This document shows, in pieces, positions 16,886 through 26,084 of a stretch of 64,000 nt of DNA. The notes under the pieces were generated by a model. That model had not been told where the DNA came from and did not search any database. It saw only the letters and a program-made list of their open reading frames with translations. This DNA comes from Eisenbergiella sp963559585 (GTDB lineage Bacteria; Bacillota; Clostridia; Lachnospirales; Lachnospiraceae). The DNA is taken from NCBI GenBank assembly GCA_963559585.1, contig CAUWLJ010000002.1, positions 1 through 64,000 of the forward strand, written 5' to 3'. Position 1 is the first letter of the stretch, and every line of letters begins with the position of its first letter. A program made the position numbers and the translations under genes.

Positions 16886-17311
16886 ATGGAGAAACGAACC
16901 AGAATTTCCTGTACTTTTCATATGATCTATTCCTTCCTGATGGAGCTGCTCCGCCTGGCCGACGGCATTGCAGCGCCCCAAAAGCCCCCATTGTTCCTGG
17001 CCGCCCAGGATTACATCCAGACCCATCTCTCCGCACGCCTTCAGACCCAGGAGGTGGCGGATGCCCTTCACATAAGCCCCGCCTGCCTGAACCGTTTATT
17101 CCGCCGCTGCGCCGGAGACAGCCCCCATCACTATATCATCCGCAGGAAAATAGAATACGCCTGTGTCCTCCTTTCCGGCACCGACGACACCTGTGAACAG
17201 ATCAGTGAACGGGTCGGGATCCTGGATGCCGCCTATTTTCACCGTGTTTTCCGCAGGACAACCGGAGTAACGCCGGGCGAGTACAGGAGGATGCTGCGGC
17301 GGCAGTCTTAA
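16886..17311 (+). pseudogene. AraC-type DNA-binding domain fragment
   Basis: The 141-residue frame holds the two helix-turn-helix units of an AraC regulator (QEVADALHISPACLNRLFRRC and ISERVGILDAAYFHRVFRR) after a short helical lead, FHMIYSFLMELLRL, that normally links to a sensor domain. No sensor domain is encoded; the upstream 80 nt belong to the leader of the divergent UroD pseudogene. The ribosome site is weak (ACAGGA). It looks like the surviving C-terminal half of a regulator of the pseudogenised UroD unit, although a short functional AraC protein cannot be excluded. Confidence 0.65.
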
Positions 17312-17400
17312 ATTCCCCTGACCAAGGATTGCAGCGGTCTGCTTCAGCGATGTATCATTACATAACACCTTTCATAATATCGGCAGACAGGGAGGATTTT

Positions 17401-17822
17401 ATGGCTATTATCGGCATTGATTTATTTTTGAACGGATTGGCTGAGCTCCTGGTGCAATCCAGTCTCAAAAAGAGTATTTATTACTATATTGCCGAACACT
17501 ATCAATTTCGAGGGACAAAGCCTGATAAAATTCTGCCGGAGGCTCAAAGGCTCTATCAGGCATTAAACGGTAAATGCGGCCCGCTTACGAAAAAAAGAAG
17601 GACTACAGCTGGCTGACCATCGTTTGGTGGTTGTTTAGTTTGGTGACAATCTGGCTGCCCAAGGATGATTTTTGGACAATTTTTGCAACGCCAGCTAAGG
17701 ACTTTGAGGTTGGCAGGATAACAGCCGGACTTTTGACAGCGGTTTCCACCGTCTGGCTGCATCTCCTGCCGATGCTTTTCCTTATCACATCAATAAAAAA
17801 GACTTTTCGCTCCGATCAATGA
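17401..17822 (+). pseudogene. small membrane-associated protein, frameshifted at an A7 run
   Basis: A frame from 17401 (GGGAGG 6 nt upstream) encodes MAIIGIDLFLNGLAE... and stops at 17616. A second frame continues to 17822 with two hydrophobic segments (WLTIVWWLFSLVTIWL, and TAVSTVWLHLLPMLFLI). The frames meet at a run of seven A (17590-17596). One added A would join them into a single protein of about 140 residues, reading TKKKKDYSWL across the join. I do not recognise the family. It is either a one-base deletion or programmed slippage; the former is likelier in this decayed patch. Confidence 0.55.
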
Positions 17823-17960
17823 ATGTACGATTCATTATGCTGGCAGGACCCGCTTTTCCGCTCCTGACGGGAATGGCGGGTTTATCAGGAAACCTGTAAT
17901 CTGACTGCAAAAGCACTATAGCCTGGCTGTCTACAACTGTCTACAGCCTGTAAGACACAT

Positions 17961-18004
17961 GAAGAATGCCGAAACCCTGTAAATTCAAGGTTCCGGCATT
18001 CTTC
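17961..18004 (-). terminator. terminator-like hairpin after tRNA-Thr
   Basis: GAAGAATGCCG and CGGCATTCTTC pair around an inner GAACC/GGTTT arm, located just beyond the 3' end of the tRNA on the minus strand, where a TTTTT run follows the tRNA end. It is probably the tRNA transcript terminator; its symmetry would also let it act on the plus strand. Confidence 0.65.
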
Positions 18005-18010
18005 ATAAAA

Positions 18011-18083
18011 AGCTGCTGACGGGAATCGGACCCGTGACCTCCGCACTACCAATGCGACGCTCTACCGCCTGAGCCACAGCAGC
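18011..18083 (-). tRNA. tRNA-Thr (anticodon GGT)
   Basis: The minus strand folds into a full cloverleaf: acceptor GCTGCTG/CAGCAGC, D-arm GCTC...GAGC, anticodon stem TCGCA/TGCGG with loop TTGGTAG (anticodon GGT), variable AGGTC, and T-arm ACGGG/CCCGT with loop TCCGATT. The 3' CCA is not encoded. It has its own strong promoter upstream. No integrase gene or attachment-site duplication was seen beside it. Confidence 0.95.
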
Positions 18084-18122
18084 GTTTTTAAGTTTTCATC
18101 GGCTGTCCTGCCGACGAATGCT

Positions 18123-18151
18123 AGTATAGCATGGGGTATATATAATGTCAA
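18123..18151 (-). promoter_or_regulatory. SigA-type promoter of tRNA-Thr
   Basis: On the minus strand TTGACA (18151-18146) and TATACT (18128-18123) are spaced by exactly 17 nt, about 40 nt ahead of the tRNA. This is the best consensus promoter in the window. Confidence 0.9.
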
Positions 18152-18202
18152 CAATAAATTTTAAAAAATTACAAAAATTTATTTATGAGCTGAACTGTTA
18201 CA

Positions 18203-18243
18203 CTTGAGAAAAAGGAGCTGCTGCGCAGTTCCTTTTTCTCAAG
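18203..18243 (-). terminator. terminator of the HtrA gene
   Basis: CTTGAGAAAAAGGA and TCCTTTTTCTCAAG form a 14-bp stem 16 nt beyond the protease stop codon. The T-rich arm provides the uridine tract. The inner loop can pair further (GCTGCTGCGCAG). Confidence 0.8.
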
Positions 18244-18258
18244 CCTCTCTATAGCTCC

Positions 18259-19680
18259 TTACGCTTCCTCCTGCCCGTTCTCCTCCTGGGAAGCAGCCGC
18301 CTGAAGGGTGATGGTTACTTTCTTCTCTCCATACACGCCGTCATTGATGCTCTGAACCGTCAGCTCCACCGTCTCGCCTGCTTTGTAATAGGTAAGAATA
18401 TCTGTCAGCTGGGACATATCCGTAATGTTCTCACCGTCAAAGGCTGTGATCACATCTCCCTTCCTCAGGCCTGCCGCTTCCGCCGCACCGCCCTTCGTCA
18501 CATCTGCCACATAAACCCCGCCGGGAATGCCATAAGCGGCGGTAACGGCCTCGTTCACCTGCACGGCGCTGATGCCAAGGGCGCCCCGTTCCGACTCGGC
18601 TGCTTTGGTACGGGTGGTTTTGTTCATCAGCGTCTCAATGATGTCGGATACTCTGGATACCGGGATGGCATAGCCCATTCCTTCCACCTCTGTACTGGCC
18701 AGCTTGGCGGAATTGATGCCGATCACCTCGCCTCTCATATTCACCAGCGCGCCCCCGCTGTTGCCGGGATTGATGGCCGCATCCGTCTGGATATAAGAAG
18801 GTACGGATTTGGTTCCGCCGTTCTGCGTATCGGCAGAAACCGGGCCGGAAAGCGTTCTGTTGGTGGCGCTGACAATACCTGTGGTAACGGACTGTCCGTA
18901 GCCCAGAGCATTTCCGATGGCCACTACCTGCTCACCCACCTTCAGGGAATCAGAATCTCCCACCTTGGCAATGGTGATGCTGTCCATGGTATCGGATGAA
19001 ATGTCTGCCAGAGGAATGGCAATCACCGCCAGATCGTTGGAGGGATCCGTCCCCTTCACAGCCGCCTCATACACGCTGTTGTCAATAAAGCTGGCGGAAA
19101 GGGATGAAGCGTCTGCAATCACATGGTAGTTGGTCACGATCAAAAGCTCCTCATCGTTCTGTCCGATAATGATGCCGGAGCCGACGCTTTCCATTTCCTG
19201 AGGCACGGTCTGGCCGCCGTAGCCGAACATGCTGAAATAGCTGCGTACCTCCTGCACCGACTTGTTGGTGATGGATACGATGGACGGCATCACGCTCTGG
19301 GCAATGGCGGAAACATCCATGGAGCCGTTCCCCGCTGCCGCCGTCTGTGCGGCATTCGGTACAGCGGCATCCGCCGTCAGGAGGCGGGTACGCTCCTGCA
19401 TCTGCCCGCTCTGAGCGTCCGCACTGTCCGAAGCGGAATAGCCTGCCAGATGATTGATGGCAAGGAAGGTACCGGAGGCCACGCCGCCAAACAGGACTGC
19501 GCTGAGGGTGATCGCTCCGGCCCTGCGTGCAAACCGTGCGAACCGGGAGCCTTTCCCGTCTCTGTGTCCCATTCCATGCCTGTCGTTCCTGCCTCCCTGA
19601 GCCATGCTGCCGGGATCCTGATTCATCCAGGTCTGCTGTGACTGGAAATTGTTCTGATCGTTATAATTATATTCGTACAT
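18259..19680 (-). CDS. membrane-anchored HtrA/DegP-like serine protease
   Basis: A 473-residue envelope quality-control protease. A Tyr/Asn/Gln-rich cytoplasmic N-terminus is followed by a basic stretch and one membrane helix (about 53-80), a linker, the trypsin-like domain and one PDZ domain (about 380-460). The catalytic triad is visible as H186 (TNYHVI), D216 (PSNDLAV) and S308 (GNSGGAL). The C-terminal tail is Glu-rich. Start at 19680 follows AAGGAG by 8 nt. The upstream PBP gene has its own terminator (19787-19831), so this gene is transcribed alone. Likely role: degradation of misfolded exported proteins under stress. Confidence 0.95.
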   Translation of the reverse strand: MYEYNYNDQNNFQSQQTWMNQDPGSMAQGGRNDRHGMGHRDGKGSRFARFARRAGAITLSAVLFGGVASGTFLAINHLAGYSASDSADAQSGQMQERTRLLTADAAVPNAAQTAAAGNGSMDVSAIAQSVMPSIVSITNKSVQEVRSYFSMFGYGGQTVPQEMESVGSGIIIGQNDEELLIVTNYHVIADASSLSASFIDNSVYEAAVKGTDPSNDLAVIAIPLADISSDTMDSITIAKVGDSDSLKVGEQVVAIGNALGYGQSVTTGIVSATNRTLSGPVSADTQNGGTKSVPSYIQTDAAINPGNSGGALVNMRGEVIGINSAKLASTEVEGMGYAIPVSRVSDIIETLMNKTTRTKAAESERGALGISAVQVNEAVTAAYGIPGGVYVADVTKGGAAEAAGLRKGDVITAFDGENITDMSQLTDILTYYKAGETVELTVQSINDGVYGEKKVTITLQAAASQEENGQEEA

Positions 19681-19786
19681 ATCAAAGTCTCCTTTCGATA
19701 CTGCTTCTCTTGTTTGTATGTTTGTAGTATAGAAAGGAATTGTGTTTGAAATGTGAAGCAAATAAGGAGTAATTGTGTTTTTTATA

Positions 19787-19831
19787 CAAAAAGAGCCCTG
19801 GAGAATGATCTCTCATTTTCCAAAGCTCTTT
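19787..19831 (-). terminator. terminator of the class A PBP gene
   Basis: On the minus strand AGAGCTTTGGA pairs with TCCAGGGCTCT and is followed by TTTTTG, just after the PBP stop codon at 19840. It separates the PBP from the HtrA gene. Confidence 0.8.
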
Positions 19832-19839
19832 CCCTTTTA

Positions 19840-22677
19840 TTACTGCTGTCCCGCTCCCTGCGCAGCCTCCTGGGCCTGCTGGGCCGCATGGGCGTTCTGC
19901 AGGGCAGTCATCTGGGCCGTCACGCTTTCTATCTCCTGCTGGGCCGCAGCAATGGCATTCTGGGCCGCGGCCGCCGTTTCCGGATCCGCTGCCGCAGCCG
20001 CCTGGGCCTGTGCTGCCGCAAGCGCATTCTGCGCATTCTGCAGAGCCGCCTGGAAGGTGGCCATCTGCGCATCGAAATTGGCCAGCATCCTGCGCGCCTC
20101 CAGCTCCATCTGCTGCTGCGCTATCACAGCATTCGCCGCATTGGGATCCGCAAAAAATTCCGCTGTATGAGGGCACCGGTTTGCAGCTCCTCCCGCTGTA
20201 GAAGGGGTCTGGCCGGTAAGCGCCGCATCCAGAGAGGGCGTCATTTCCACCGTTCCCGGCACCTGGAACGGGCACAGCTCTGTGGCAGGCAGACCTGAAT
20301 ATTCACAGATCATACCCTGATAATGTACGTCACAGGTAGTGGTGGGAACCGTTCCCTGGGCGAAATATTCCGTTTTCACATGAGCGTCGCACAGCCCCGC
20401 TATGGGCAGCTTGCCCGACTGGGAGCAGACATTGGCCACTACAATGTCTGCCGGGACGGGAAATGATTTGTTCTCCAGGTTCTCATGAATCCTGCTCATC
20501 ACAGAACGCCACAGGGTTTTTGCCAGATTTCTCTCTCCGCCCTTGGCCAGCTTGGCATTGTTGTCGTAGCCGGCCCAGGTGGTACAGGTATAGTAGGGAG
20601 TATAGCCGGAAAACCACACGTCATTGTAGTCCGAAGTGGTTCCTGTCTTTCCTGCAATGGACATGCCGCCGAAGTTCACGCTTCCGCCCGTTCCCTTGGT
20701 CACCACGTCCACCATGGCATCCGTAAGCAGAAAAGCGGTGCTCTCCTTGATCACCTGCTCGGAATAGCCCACGGTATTGTCAATGAGCACATTCCCCTCA
20801 TGATCCACGATCTTCGTGTACAGCTTGGGCTTAATATAAAGGCCGCCGTTGGCGATAGCCGCATAGGAAGCGTTCAGCTCCAGATTGGTGACGCCGTAGG
20901 TGATGCCTCCCAGAGCCAGGGACTGCTGTACATCAGAGAAAATCTGCCCGTTCCGCTCCACACCGTCAGTCAGTGTGGTAAAGCCGAAGTGCTGCAGATA
21001 ATCATAGCCCAGGCTGGGGGTGATGTGGGTGAGTGTCTTTACCGCAATAATGTTCAGCGAATCGTAAATACCCTCCCGCAGAGAGCAGATTCCCCTGTAG
21101 CCGGAGCTGTACCAGTTTGATACCGGTTTGCCATTGGCGTAGTTGTAAGGAGCATCCACAAACACATCCGCCAGTGTCAGTCCCGCGCTGTCCAGCGCCG
21201 GTGCGTAGGTGGATACGATCTTGAAGGTAGAGCCGGGCTGCCTGGTAGTAGCGGTGGCCCGGTTCAGGGTACGGTTGGCTTCCTTCGCACCGCGGCCGCC
21301 CACAATGGCCACCACATTTCCTGTGGACTGATCCTGGATGGTCATGGAGATCTGCGGCTGAGGGGTCATGGATACCTTCTCCGCGATTTCCTCCCCGCCT
21401 CCCGCAAGCATAGCTGCCTTAAATTCCTCCAGGGCCGCATAGGCCTCGTCCTGGGAGCCGAAAAGGAGCGGGTACTTCCTGGTGGTTCCGTTCTCCTTCA
21501 TCCACTCCTCCATCGTTTCCTTGCTGTAATTGATCGTCTCCCCATCCTTCTGGATGCTGAGGCGGTAATCCAGATACCATGTGGTACCCTCCGGATAATT
21601 TTCTTCATTGGAGCAGACCTCATCTGCGATGGCCTGAATATCCGGGTCCTGCGTGCTGTAAATCTTCAGGCCGCCGGAATACAGCAGAGAATAGGCCTGC
21701 GTCTCCGAATAGCCTGCCGCCACCAGATCATCCATCACATCCTCGGTAAGGGCATCCACAAAATAGGAGTTGACGGCGGTTTCCCCCACCTCCTCGTTCA
21801 CAGACTGGATGCGGGCATACACATCGTCAGAAAGCGCCTCGTCATGCTCTCTCTGGCTGATATATCCCTGCTCCAGCATATCCCCCAGCACCTTGGCACG
21901 GCGCTCCGCATTGTTCTCCGGATGGGAAATGGGGTTGTATTTGGAGGGGTTCTGTGTGATAGCCGCAATGACCGCGCACTCCGACAGGTTCAGCTCCCAC
22001 ACATTTTTGCCGAAATACCGCTTGGATGCAGCCTGCACCCCCAGGGTGTTCTGCCCCAGGTTGATGGTATTCATGTAGTTTTCCAGGATTTTATCCTTGT
22101 CCATGGTCTGCTCCAGCTTGATTGCCAGATACTGCTCCTGGACCTTACGCTTCACCTTGATGGCAAAGCCCTTTTCGCTCTCGCTTGTCCAGCTGGTGAG
22201 CACGTTGTTCTTGATCAGCTGCTGGGTGATGGTGCTGGCGCCTTCCGAGAAATTGCCCGTGCTGATCCCCTTCCATCCCGCGCGGATGATACCCCTGATG
22301 TCGATGCCGTTGTGCTCATAAAATCTCATGTCCTCAATCGCCACGAAGGCGTGAGCCAGATCCTCCGGGATCTTGTCCATGCTCACCGGAACACGGTTTG
22401 ACCCTTCCGCATCCAGCTTGGCAATCTGATTGCCCTGGGAATCGTATACGAAGGTGGAAAAGCCTGTGGGTGAAACGTCAATATTGGAAATATCGGGTGC
22501 GGATGAAAGAATCCCCTTCACCACGCCCAGGCCTCCGCACAGACCGATCACGCCCAGTGTGAGAATCAGAAACAGAAACACTTTTAAAAAGCTGAAGGAA
22601 CAGCGTTTCTTCCATTTTTTTGACTTGGAATGCAGTGCCTTCTTTTTCCTGGCGGCACCCCTTTTGCCATAATCCAT
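19840..22677 (-). CDS. class A penicillin-binding protein (PBP1A-like) with Ala/Gln-rich tail
   Basis: This 945-residue bifunctional enzyme polymerises and crosslinks peptidoglycan. It has a basic N-terminus, one membrane helix (about 32-55), a GT51 glycosyltransferase with catalytic E115 (EDMRFYEH) and GASTITQQL, and a transpeptidase with S483xxK (GSTFK), SLN at 540-542 and KTG at 677-679. The last ~100 residues form an Ala/Gln-rich helical tail (AAAQAQAAAAADPETAAAAQ and similar), which probably forms an extracytoplasmic coiled coil. Start at 22677 follows AAGGAGG; earlier in-frame ATGs lie in the promoter and leader. The leader carries a decayed family B-like hairpin (GCCGCAGC...GCTCTGGC). 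Confidence 0.95.
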   Translation of the reverse strand: MDYGKRGAARKKKALHSKSKKWKKRCSFSFLKVFLFLILTLGVIGLCGGLGVVKGILSSAPDISNIDVSPTGFSTFVYDSQGNQIAKLDAEGSNRVPVSMDKIPEDLAHAFVAIEDMRFYEHNGIDIRGIIRAGWKGISTGNFSEGASTITQQLIKNNVLTSWTSESEKGFAIKVKRKVQEQYLAIKLEQTMDKDKILENYMNTINLGQNTLGVQAASKRYFGKNVWELNLSECAVIAAITQNPSKYNPISHPENNAERRAKVLGDMLEQGYISQREHDEALSDDVYARIQSVNEEVGETAVNSYFVDALTEDVMDDLVAAGYSETQAYSLLYSGGLKIYSTQDPDIQAIADEVCSNEENYPEGTTWYLDYRLSIQKDGETINYSKETMEEWMKENGTTRKYPLLFGSQDEAYAALEEFKAAMLAGGGEEIAEKVSMTPQPQISMTIQDQSTGNVVAIVGGRGAKEANRTLNRATATTRQPGSTFKIVSTYAPALDSAGLTLADVFVDAPYNYANGKPVSNWYSSGYRGICSLREGIYDSLNIIAVKTLTHITPSLGYDYLQHFGFTTLTDGVERNGQIFSDVQQSLALGGITYGVTNLELNASYAAIANGGLYIKPKLYTKIVDHEGNVLIDNTVGYSEQVIKESTAFLLTDAMVDVVTKGTGGSVNFGGMSIAGKTGTTSDYNDVWFSGYTPYYTCTTWAGYDNNAKLAKGGERNLAKTLWRSVMSRIHENLENKSFPVPADIVVANVCSQSGKLPIAGLCDAHVKTEYFAQGTVPTTTCDVHYQGMICEYSGLPATELCPFQVPGTVEMTPSLDAALTGQTPSTAGGAANRCPHTAEFFADPNAANAVIAQQQMELEARRMLANFDAQMATFQAALQNAQNALAAAQAQAAAAADPETAAAAQNAIAAAQQEIESVTAQMTALQNAHAAQQAQEAAQGAGQQ

Positions 22678-22869
22678 GATTGCCTCCTTGCCAGAGCGCC
22701 TTTGGCTGCGGCGGGAAACGTGACAGTTCAGCCCGCGTCCATCCCCTTTCCGCCCTTCGGTCCTGCGGCGCTCCCACACAGAACCGGCAGTCAAAAGCAG
22801 GCTTTTCCGCCAGCCTCCGACCGTGTGACTCCCTATCGGAAACGATCCTCCAATAGGTATATCTATCTG

Positions 22870-22898
22870 ATTATAGCAAATGCGGCTCAGTAAATAAA
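22870..22898 (-). promoter_or_regulatory. possible promoter of the PBP gene
   Basis: On the minus strand TATAAT (22875-22870) is preceded at 17 nt by TTTATT (22898-22893). The -10 box is perfect and the -35 box weak. The leader to the start codon would be about 190 nt. Confidence 0.5.
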
Positions 22899-23126
22899 GG
22901 ATTTTTTTGCAACAGGCTTTTCGGGAGGCTGTGGGCCTCCGGCTCCTCCAGGCGCGGGCCGTGCCTGGGAACCGGAGGCGGCGCAACATGCCGAAAAGGC
23001 TGCATTATTATTTTTAGAAGCCCTCAATACGTTATTCATATCCGAATATAAGCAAAACATTCCTTTTTCTTTTTAGATATGGTAAGATAGGCAGGAATCC
23101 AGAAGGTACAGGAGGAGTGTTTTATC

Positions 23127-23783
23127 ATGGAAGAAAAGGAAGTGCACAGGCCCTACCGCTGTATCCTGGCGGGAGGAGAGGGTGAGATCGTGGAGAAGAA
23201 GTCCCGTTTTCTGGCTACGGTGCGGAGGGTGGAGACGGAGGAGGAAGCCGTCTCTTTTATAGAGGAAATGAAGAAAAAATATTGGGACGCTTCCCACAAC
23301 TGCTCTGCTTTTGTGGTGGGGGAGCGGGGAGAACTGACGCGGTGCAACGACGACGGGGAGCCTTCCGGGACGGCAGGGCGGCCGATGCTGGAGGTTCTGC
23401 TTGGGGAGGAGCTGCGGGGCGCTGCGGTGGTGGTCACCCGGTATTTTGGCGGCACGCTTCTGGGAACCGGCGGGCTGGTGCGGGCCTATCAGACTGCGGT
23501 GAAGGCAGGGCTTGAGGGGGCGCAGACCGCGCTGATGCGTTACGGGGCCGTTCTGTGCATCACGGCGGATTATACGGATGTGGGGCGGATCCAGTTTCTG
23601 TGCGGCAAAAGAGGGCTTGCGCAGGAGGATGCCTCATACACGGACCGGGTTAAGCTCCAGTATGTGGTGTATGCCCAGGATCAGGCGGCTGTTGTGAAGG
23701 AGCTGACGGAGGCCACAGGCGGCCGGGCGGTTTTGGAATATGAGAAGCCCCGGTATTTTGCGGTGAAGGAAAAGAAGGAATAG
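23127..23783 (+). CDS. yigZ: YigZ/IMPACT family protein
   Basis: A 218-residue cytoplasmic protein of the YigZ/YvyE (UPF0029, Impact) family, with unknown exact function but suggested links to translation. Conserved features are KKSRFLATV near residue 24, the DASHNC stretch, DDGEPSGTAGRPML (about 75-88) and VVVTRYFGGTLLGTGGLVRAY (quoted as the family's hallmark region), followed by the C-terminal ferredoxin-like domain. GGAGGAG is 9 nt before the ATG. It is followed after 30 nt by xth in the same direction. Confidence 0.92.
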   Translation: MEEKEVHRPYRCILAGGEGEIVEKKSRFLATVRRVETEEEAVSFIEEMKKKYWDASHNCSAFVVGERGELTRCNDDGEPSGTAGRPMLEVLLGEELRGAAVVVTRYFGGTLLGTGGLVRAYQTAVKAGLEGAQTALMRYGAVLCITADYTDVGRIQFLCGKRGLAQEDASYTDRVKLQYVVYAQDQAAVVKELTEATGGRAVLEYEKPRYFAVKEKKE

Positions 23784-23813
23784 AACAAAGCTTTGGAATA
23801 ATGGAGGTTAATT

Positions 23814-24569
23814 ATGAAGCTGATTTCATGGAATGTGAACGGGCTCAGGGCCTGTATGGGCAAGGGCTTTCTGGATTTTTTTCAGGATGTGGACGCGGAT
23901 ATTTTCTGTATTCAGGAAAGCAAGCTGCAGGAGGGGCAGATTCAGCTGGAACTGCCCGGCTACCGCCAGTACTGGAACTATGCGGTGAAAAAAGGGTACT
24001 CCGGCACCGCCATTTTTACGAAAAAGGAGCCTCTTGGCATCTCCTACGGCATCGGGATTGAGGAGCACGACCAGGAGGGGCGGGTGATCACCCTGGAATT
24101 TGAGGATTTTTATATGGTGACGGTCTACACCCCCAACTCCCAGGACGGTCTGGCGCGGCTGGACTACCGGATGCAGTGGGAGGAGGATTTCCTTGGATAC
24201 CTGAAGGGCTTGGAAAAGAGGAAGCCTGTGATCTTCTGCGGCGACCTGAATGTGGCACATCGGGAAATCGATCTGAAGAATCCCAAAACCAATCGGAAGA
24301 ACGCAGGCTTCACCGACGAAGAAAGAGGCAGATTCGATGTGCTTCTGGAAAATGATTTTATCGACACCTTCCGGTATTTTTATCCAGAGCTGGAGGGCGC
24401 CTATTCCTGGTGGTCTTACCGCTTCCGCGCCAGAGAGAAGAATGCCGGCTGGCGTATCGACTATTTTCTCACCTCCAAGGCTCTGGAATCCAGGCTGGAG
24501 GACGCCCTGATCTATAAGGATGTACTTGGCTCCGACCACTGCCCGGTGGGGCTGATTCTGAAAGACTGA
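23814..24569 (+). CDS. xth: exodeoxyribonuclease III / AP endonuclease
   Basis: A 251-residue Mg-dependent DNA repair nuclease that cuts 5' of abasic sites and trims 3' blocks. Landmarks are ISWNVNGLRA (Asn metal ligand), CIQESKLQ (catalytic Glu), VVT-type strand MVTVYTPNSQ, the FCGDLNVAH motif (Asp/Asn), WWSYRFRAR and the C-terminal LGSDHCPV with the catalytic Asp-His. Length and start are normal for the ExoA/Xth family. It follows yigZ closely and converges with the amylase gene with a 30-nt gap. Confidence 0.96.
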   Translation: MKLISWNVNGLRACMGKGFLDFFQDVDADIFCIQESKLQEGQIQLELPGYRQYWNYAVKKGYSGTAIFTKKEPLGISYGIGIEEHDQEGRVITLEFEDFYMVTVYTPNSQDGLARLDYRMQWEEDFLGYLKGLEKRKPVIFCGDLNVAHREIDLKNPKTNRKNAGFTDEERGRFDVLLENDFIDTFRYFYPELEGAYSWWSYRFRAREKNAGWRIDYFLTSKALESRLEDALIYKDVLGSDHCPVGLILKD

Positions 24570-24599
24570 CCTTCTTAAAGGCTGAAAATTCGTAACAGT

Positions 24600-26054
24600 T
24601 CAGCCCACCGGAACCCACACGGACACCGACCCGCCATTCACGCGGAACTCTCCGCGCCCATCCTCTCCCAGCGTCACCGTTCCCGGACAGTTTCCCAGAC
24701 GGTCTGCGAAGGTTCTGCCGGCAAAGCGCACGCCCATGCACATTTTTTTGCTTCCTCCCGGCCCGTCGGTGAGAATCACGGCGCAGCCGGATCCGGGACG
24801 GCCCGCGTCTCCCAGGCGCGTCCAGCCGATGATGTTGTAATCGTCCAGATAATCCACCTGTTCCCCATAAGCCGCTTCCCTACGCAGCCTCAGCAGTTCG
24901 TCCAGCTGACCTCCCACAGCTCCAATCCCGTCATGGGGGATTCCATAATAGTCCCCGTAAAACACACAGGGCGTGCCCTCTCTGCGAAGCAGGATCAGCG
25001 CATAGGCCAGAGGCTTGAACCAGCCCTGTACCCAGGAGGAGAGCGCCTGCCCGGGCTGGGTGTCATGATTGTCCACAAAGGTAACGGCACGGTCAGGCCG
25101 CGCCTGGGTGAGCGTACCCTCAAATATTTTGCTCATATCGAAATTCCCGTTGCTTGAGGATGCTTTCATCAGGTTAAAATGCAGGGGCACGTCAAACAGG
25201 TTCATCACCAGCCCGGAGTGATCCAGATAGGTGAGAAGCGTCCCAAGCTCCCTGCTCCAGTACTCTCCCACCGTCCACAGCTCCTTCCCGGTGCGCTGGC
25301 GCAGCCGGGTCAGCCAGTGGGTATAGAAGGAAAAGCGGATATGCTTCACCGCATCCAGCCGGAAGCCGTCCACGCCCGTCAGATCCAGATACCAGTCTCC
25401 CCAGCGGTCAAGCTCGGAAAGCACCTCAGGGTTTCCCATATCCAGATCGGCTCCCATCAGGTAATCGTAGTTTCCGTTTTCCTTATCCACCTCGCCGTCC
25501 CATTCTTTTCCCTCAAACTGGAAAATATCGTGCCGCTTGCGCCGGTCATCCCAGTCCACCCCGTCAAAATGGGTATGGTTCCAGCAAAAATCCGAATATT
25601 TCCCGCCCCGTCCCGGAAAGGTAAAGCTTGTCCAGGCGGAGATCTCCTGCATCGGGCCCTCCTCCTGATTCCTGTTGCACTCTTCGCATTCCCCGGCGCG
25701 CACCGTCTCGCAGGCATCCGCCCCGATCTTATGATTGAGCACAATGTCGGCCAGCACACGCAGGCCAGCCTGCTGCAGGGCTCGGACGGCCTCCAGATAT
25801 TCCTCCTTCGTACCGTACTTGGTGGGTATCGTCCCCTTCTGGTCAAATTCGCCCAGATCGTACAGGTCATAGACCCCGTATCCCACGTCGCAGCGCCCCT
25901 GAGCCCCTTTATAGGCCGGGGGAAGCCAGATATCGGTGAAACCGGCCTCCTTTAAATGTGCCGCGTCCCGGGCCGTCCGCTCCCAGTGCTTCCCGTCGTC
26001 GGGAAGATACCATTCAAAATACTGCATCAGAAGTCTTTCTTCTCTTTGATCCAT
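24600..26054 (-). CDS. cytoplasmic alpha-amylase, GH13 (subfamily 5-like)
   Basis: A 484-residue GH13 enzyme without a signal peptide, acting on imported or stored alpha-1,4-glucans. It starts in the AmyS/AmyA style MQYFEWYLPDDG. The four conserved regions are ADIVLNHKIG, GFRLDAVKHI with the nucleophile Asp, TVGEYW with the acid Glu, and FVDNHDTQPGQ with the stabilising Asp. The C-terminal beta domain ends GSVSVWVPV. It lies alone between convergent xth and the upstream rsmH gene, 30 nt apart; cotranscription with rsmH is possible. Confidence 0.94.
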   Translation of the reverse strand: MDQREERLLMQYFEWYLPDDGKHWERTARDAAHLKEAGFTDIWLPPAYKGAQGRCDVGYGVYDLYDLGEFDQKGTIPTKYGTKEEYLEAVRALQQAGLRVLADIVLNHKIGADACETVRAGECEECNRNQEEGPMQEISAWTSFTFPGRGGKYSDFCWNHTHFDGVDWDDRRKRHDIFQFEGKEWDGEVDKENGNYDYLMGADLDMGNPEVLSELDRWGDWYLDLTGVDGFRLDAVKHIRFSFYTHWLTRLRQRTGKELWTVGEYWSRELGTLLTYLDHSGLVMNLFDVPLHFNLMKASSSNGNFDMSKIFEGTLTQARPDRAVTFVDNHDTQPGQALSSWVQGWFKPLAYALILLRREGTPCVFYGDYYGIPHDGIGAVGGQLDELLRLRREAAYGEQVDYLDDYNIIGWTRLGDAGRPGSGCAVILTDGPGGSKKMCMGVRFAGRTFADRLGNCPGTVTLGEDGRGEFRVNGGSVSVWVPVG

Positions 26055-26084
26055 TTCTGCCTCCCATTCTGCCGTCTGCCGGCT

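Noticed and set aside
17401..18083. An integrated element using tRNA-Thr as attachment site
   Set aside because: No integrase, no direct repeat of the tRNA 3' end and no phage or conjugation genes were seen.
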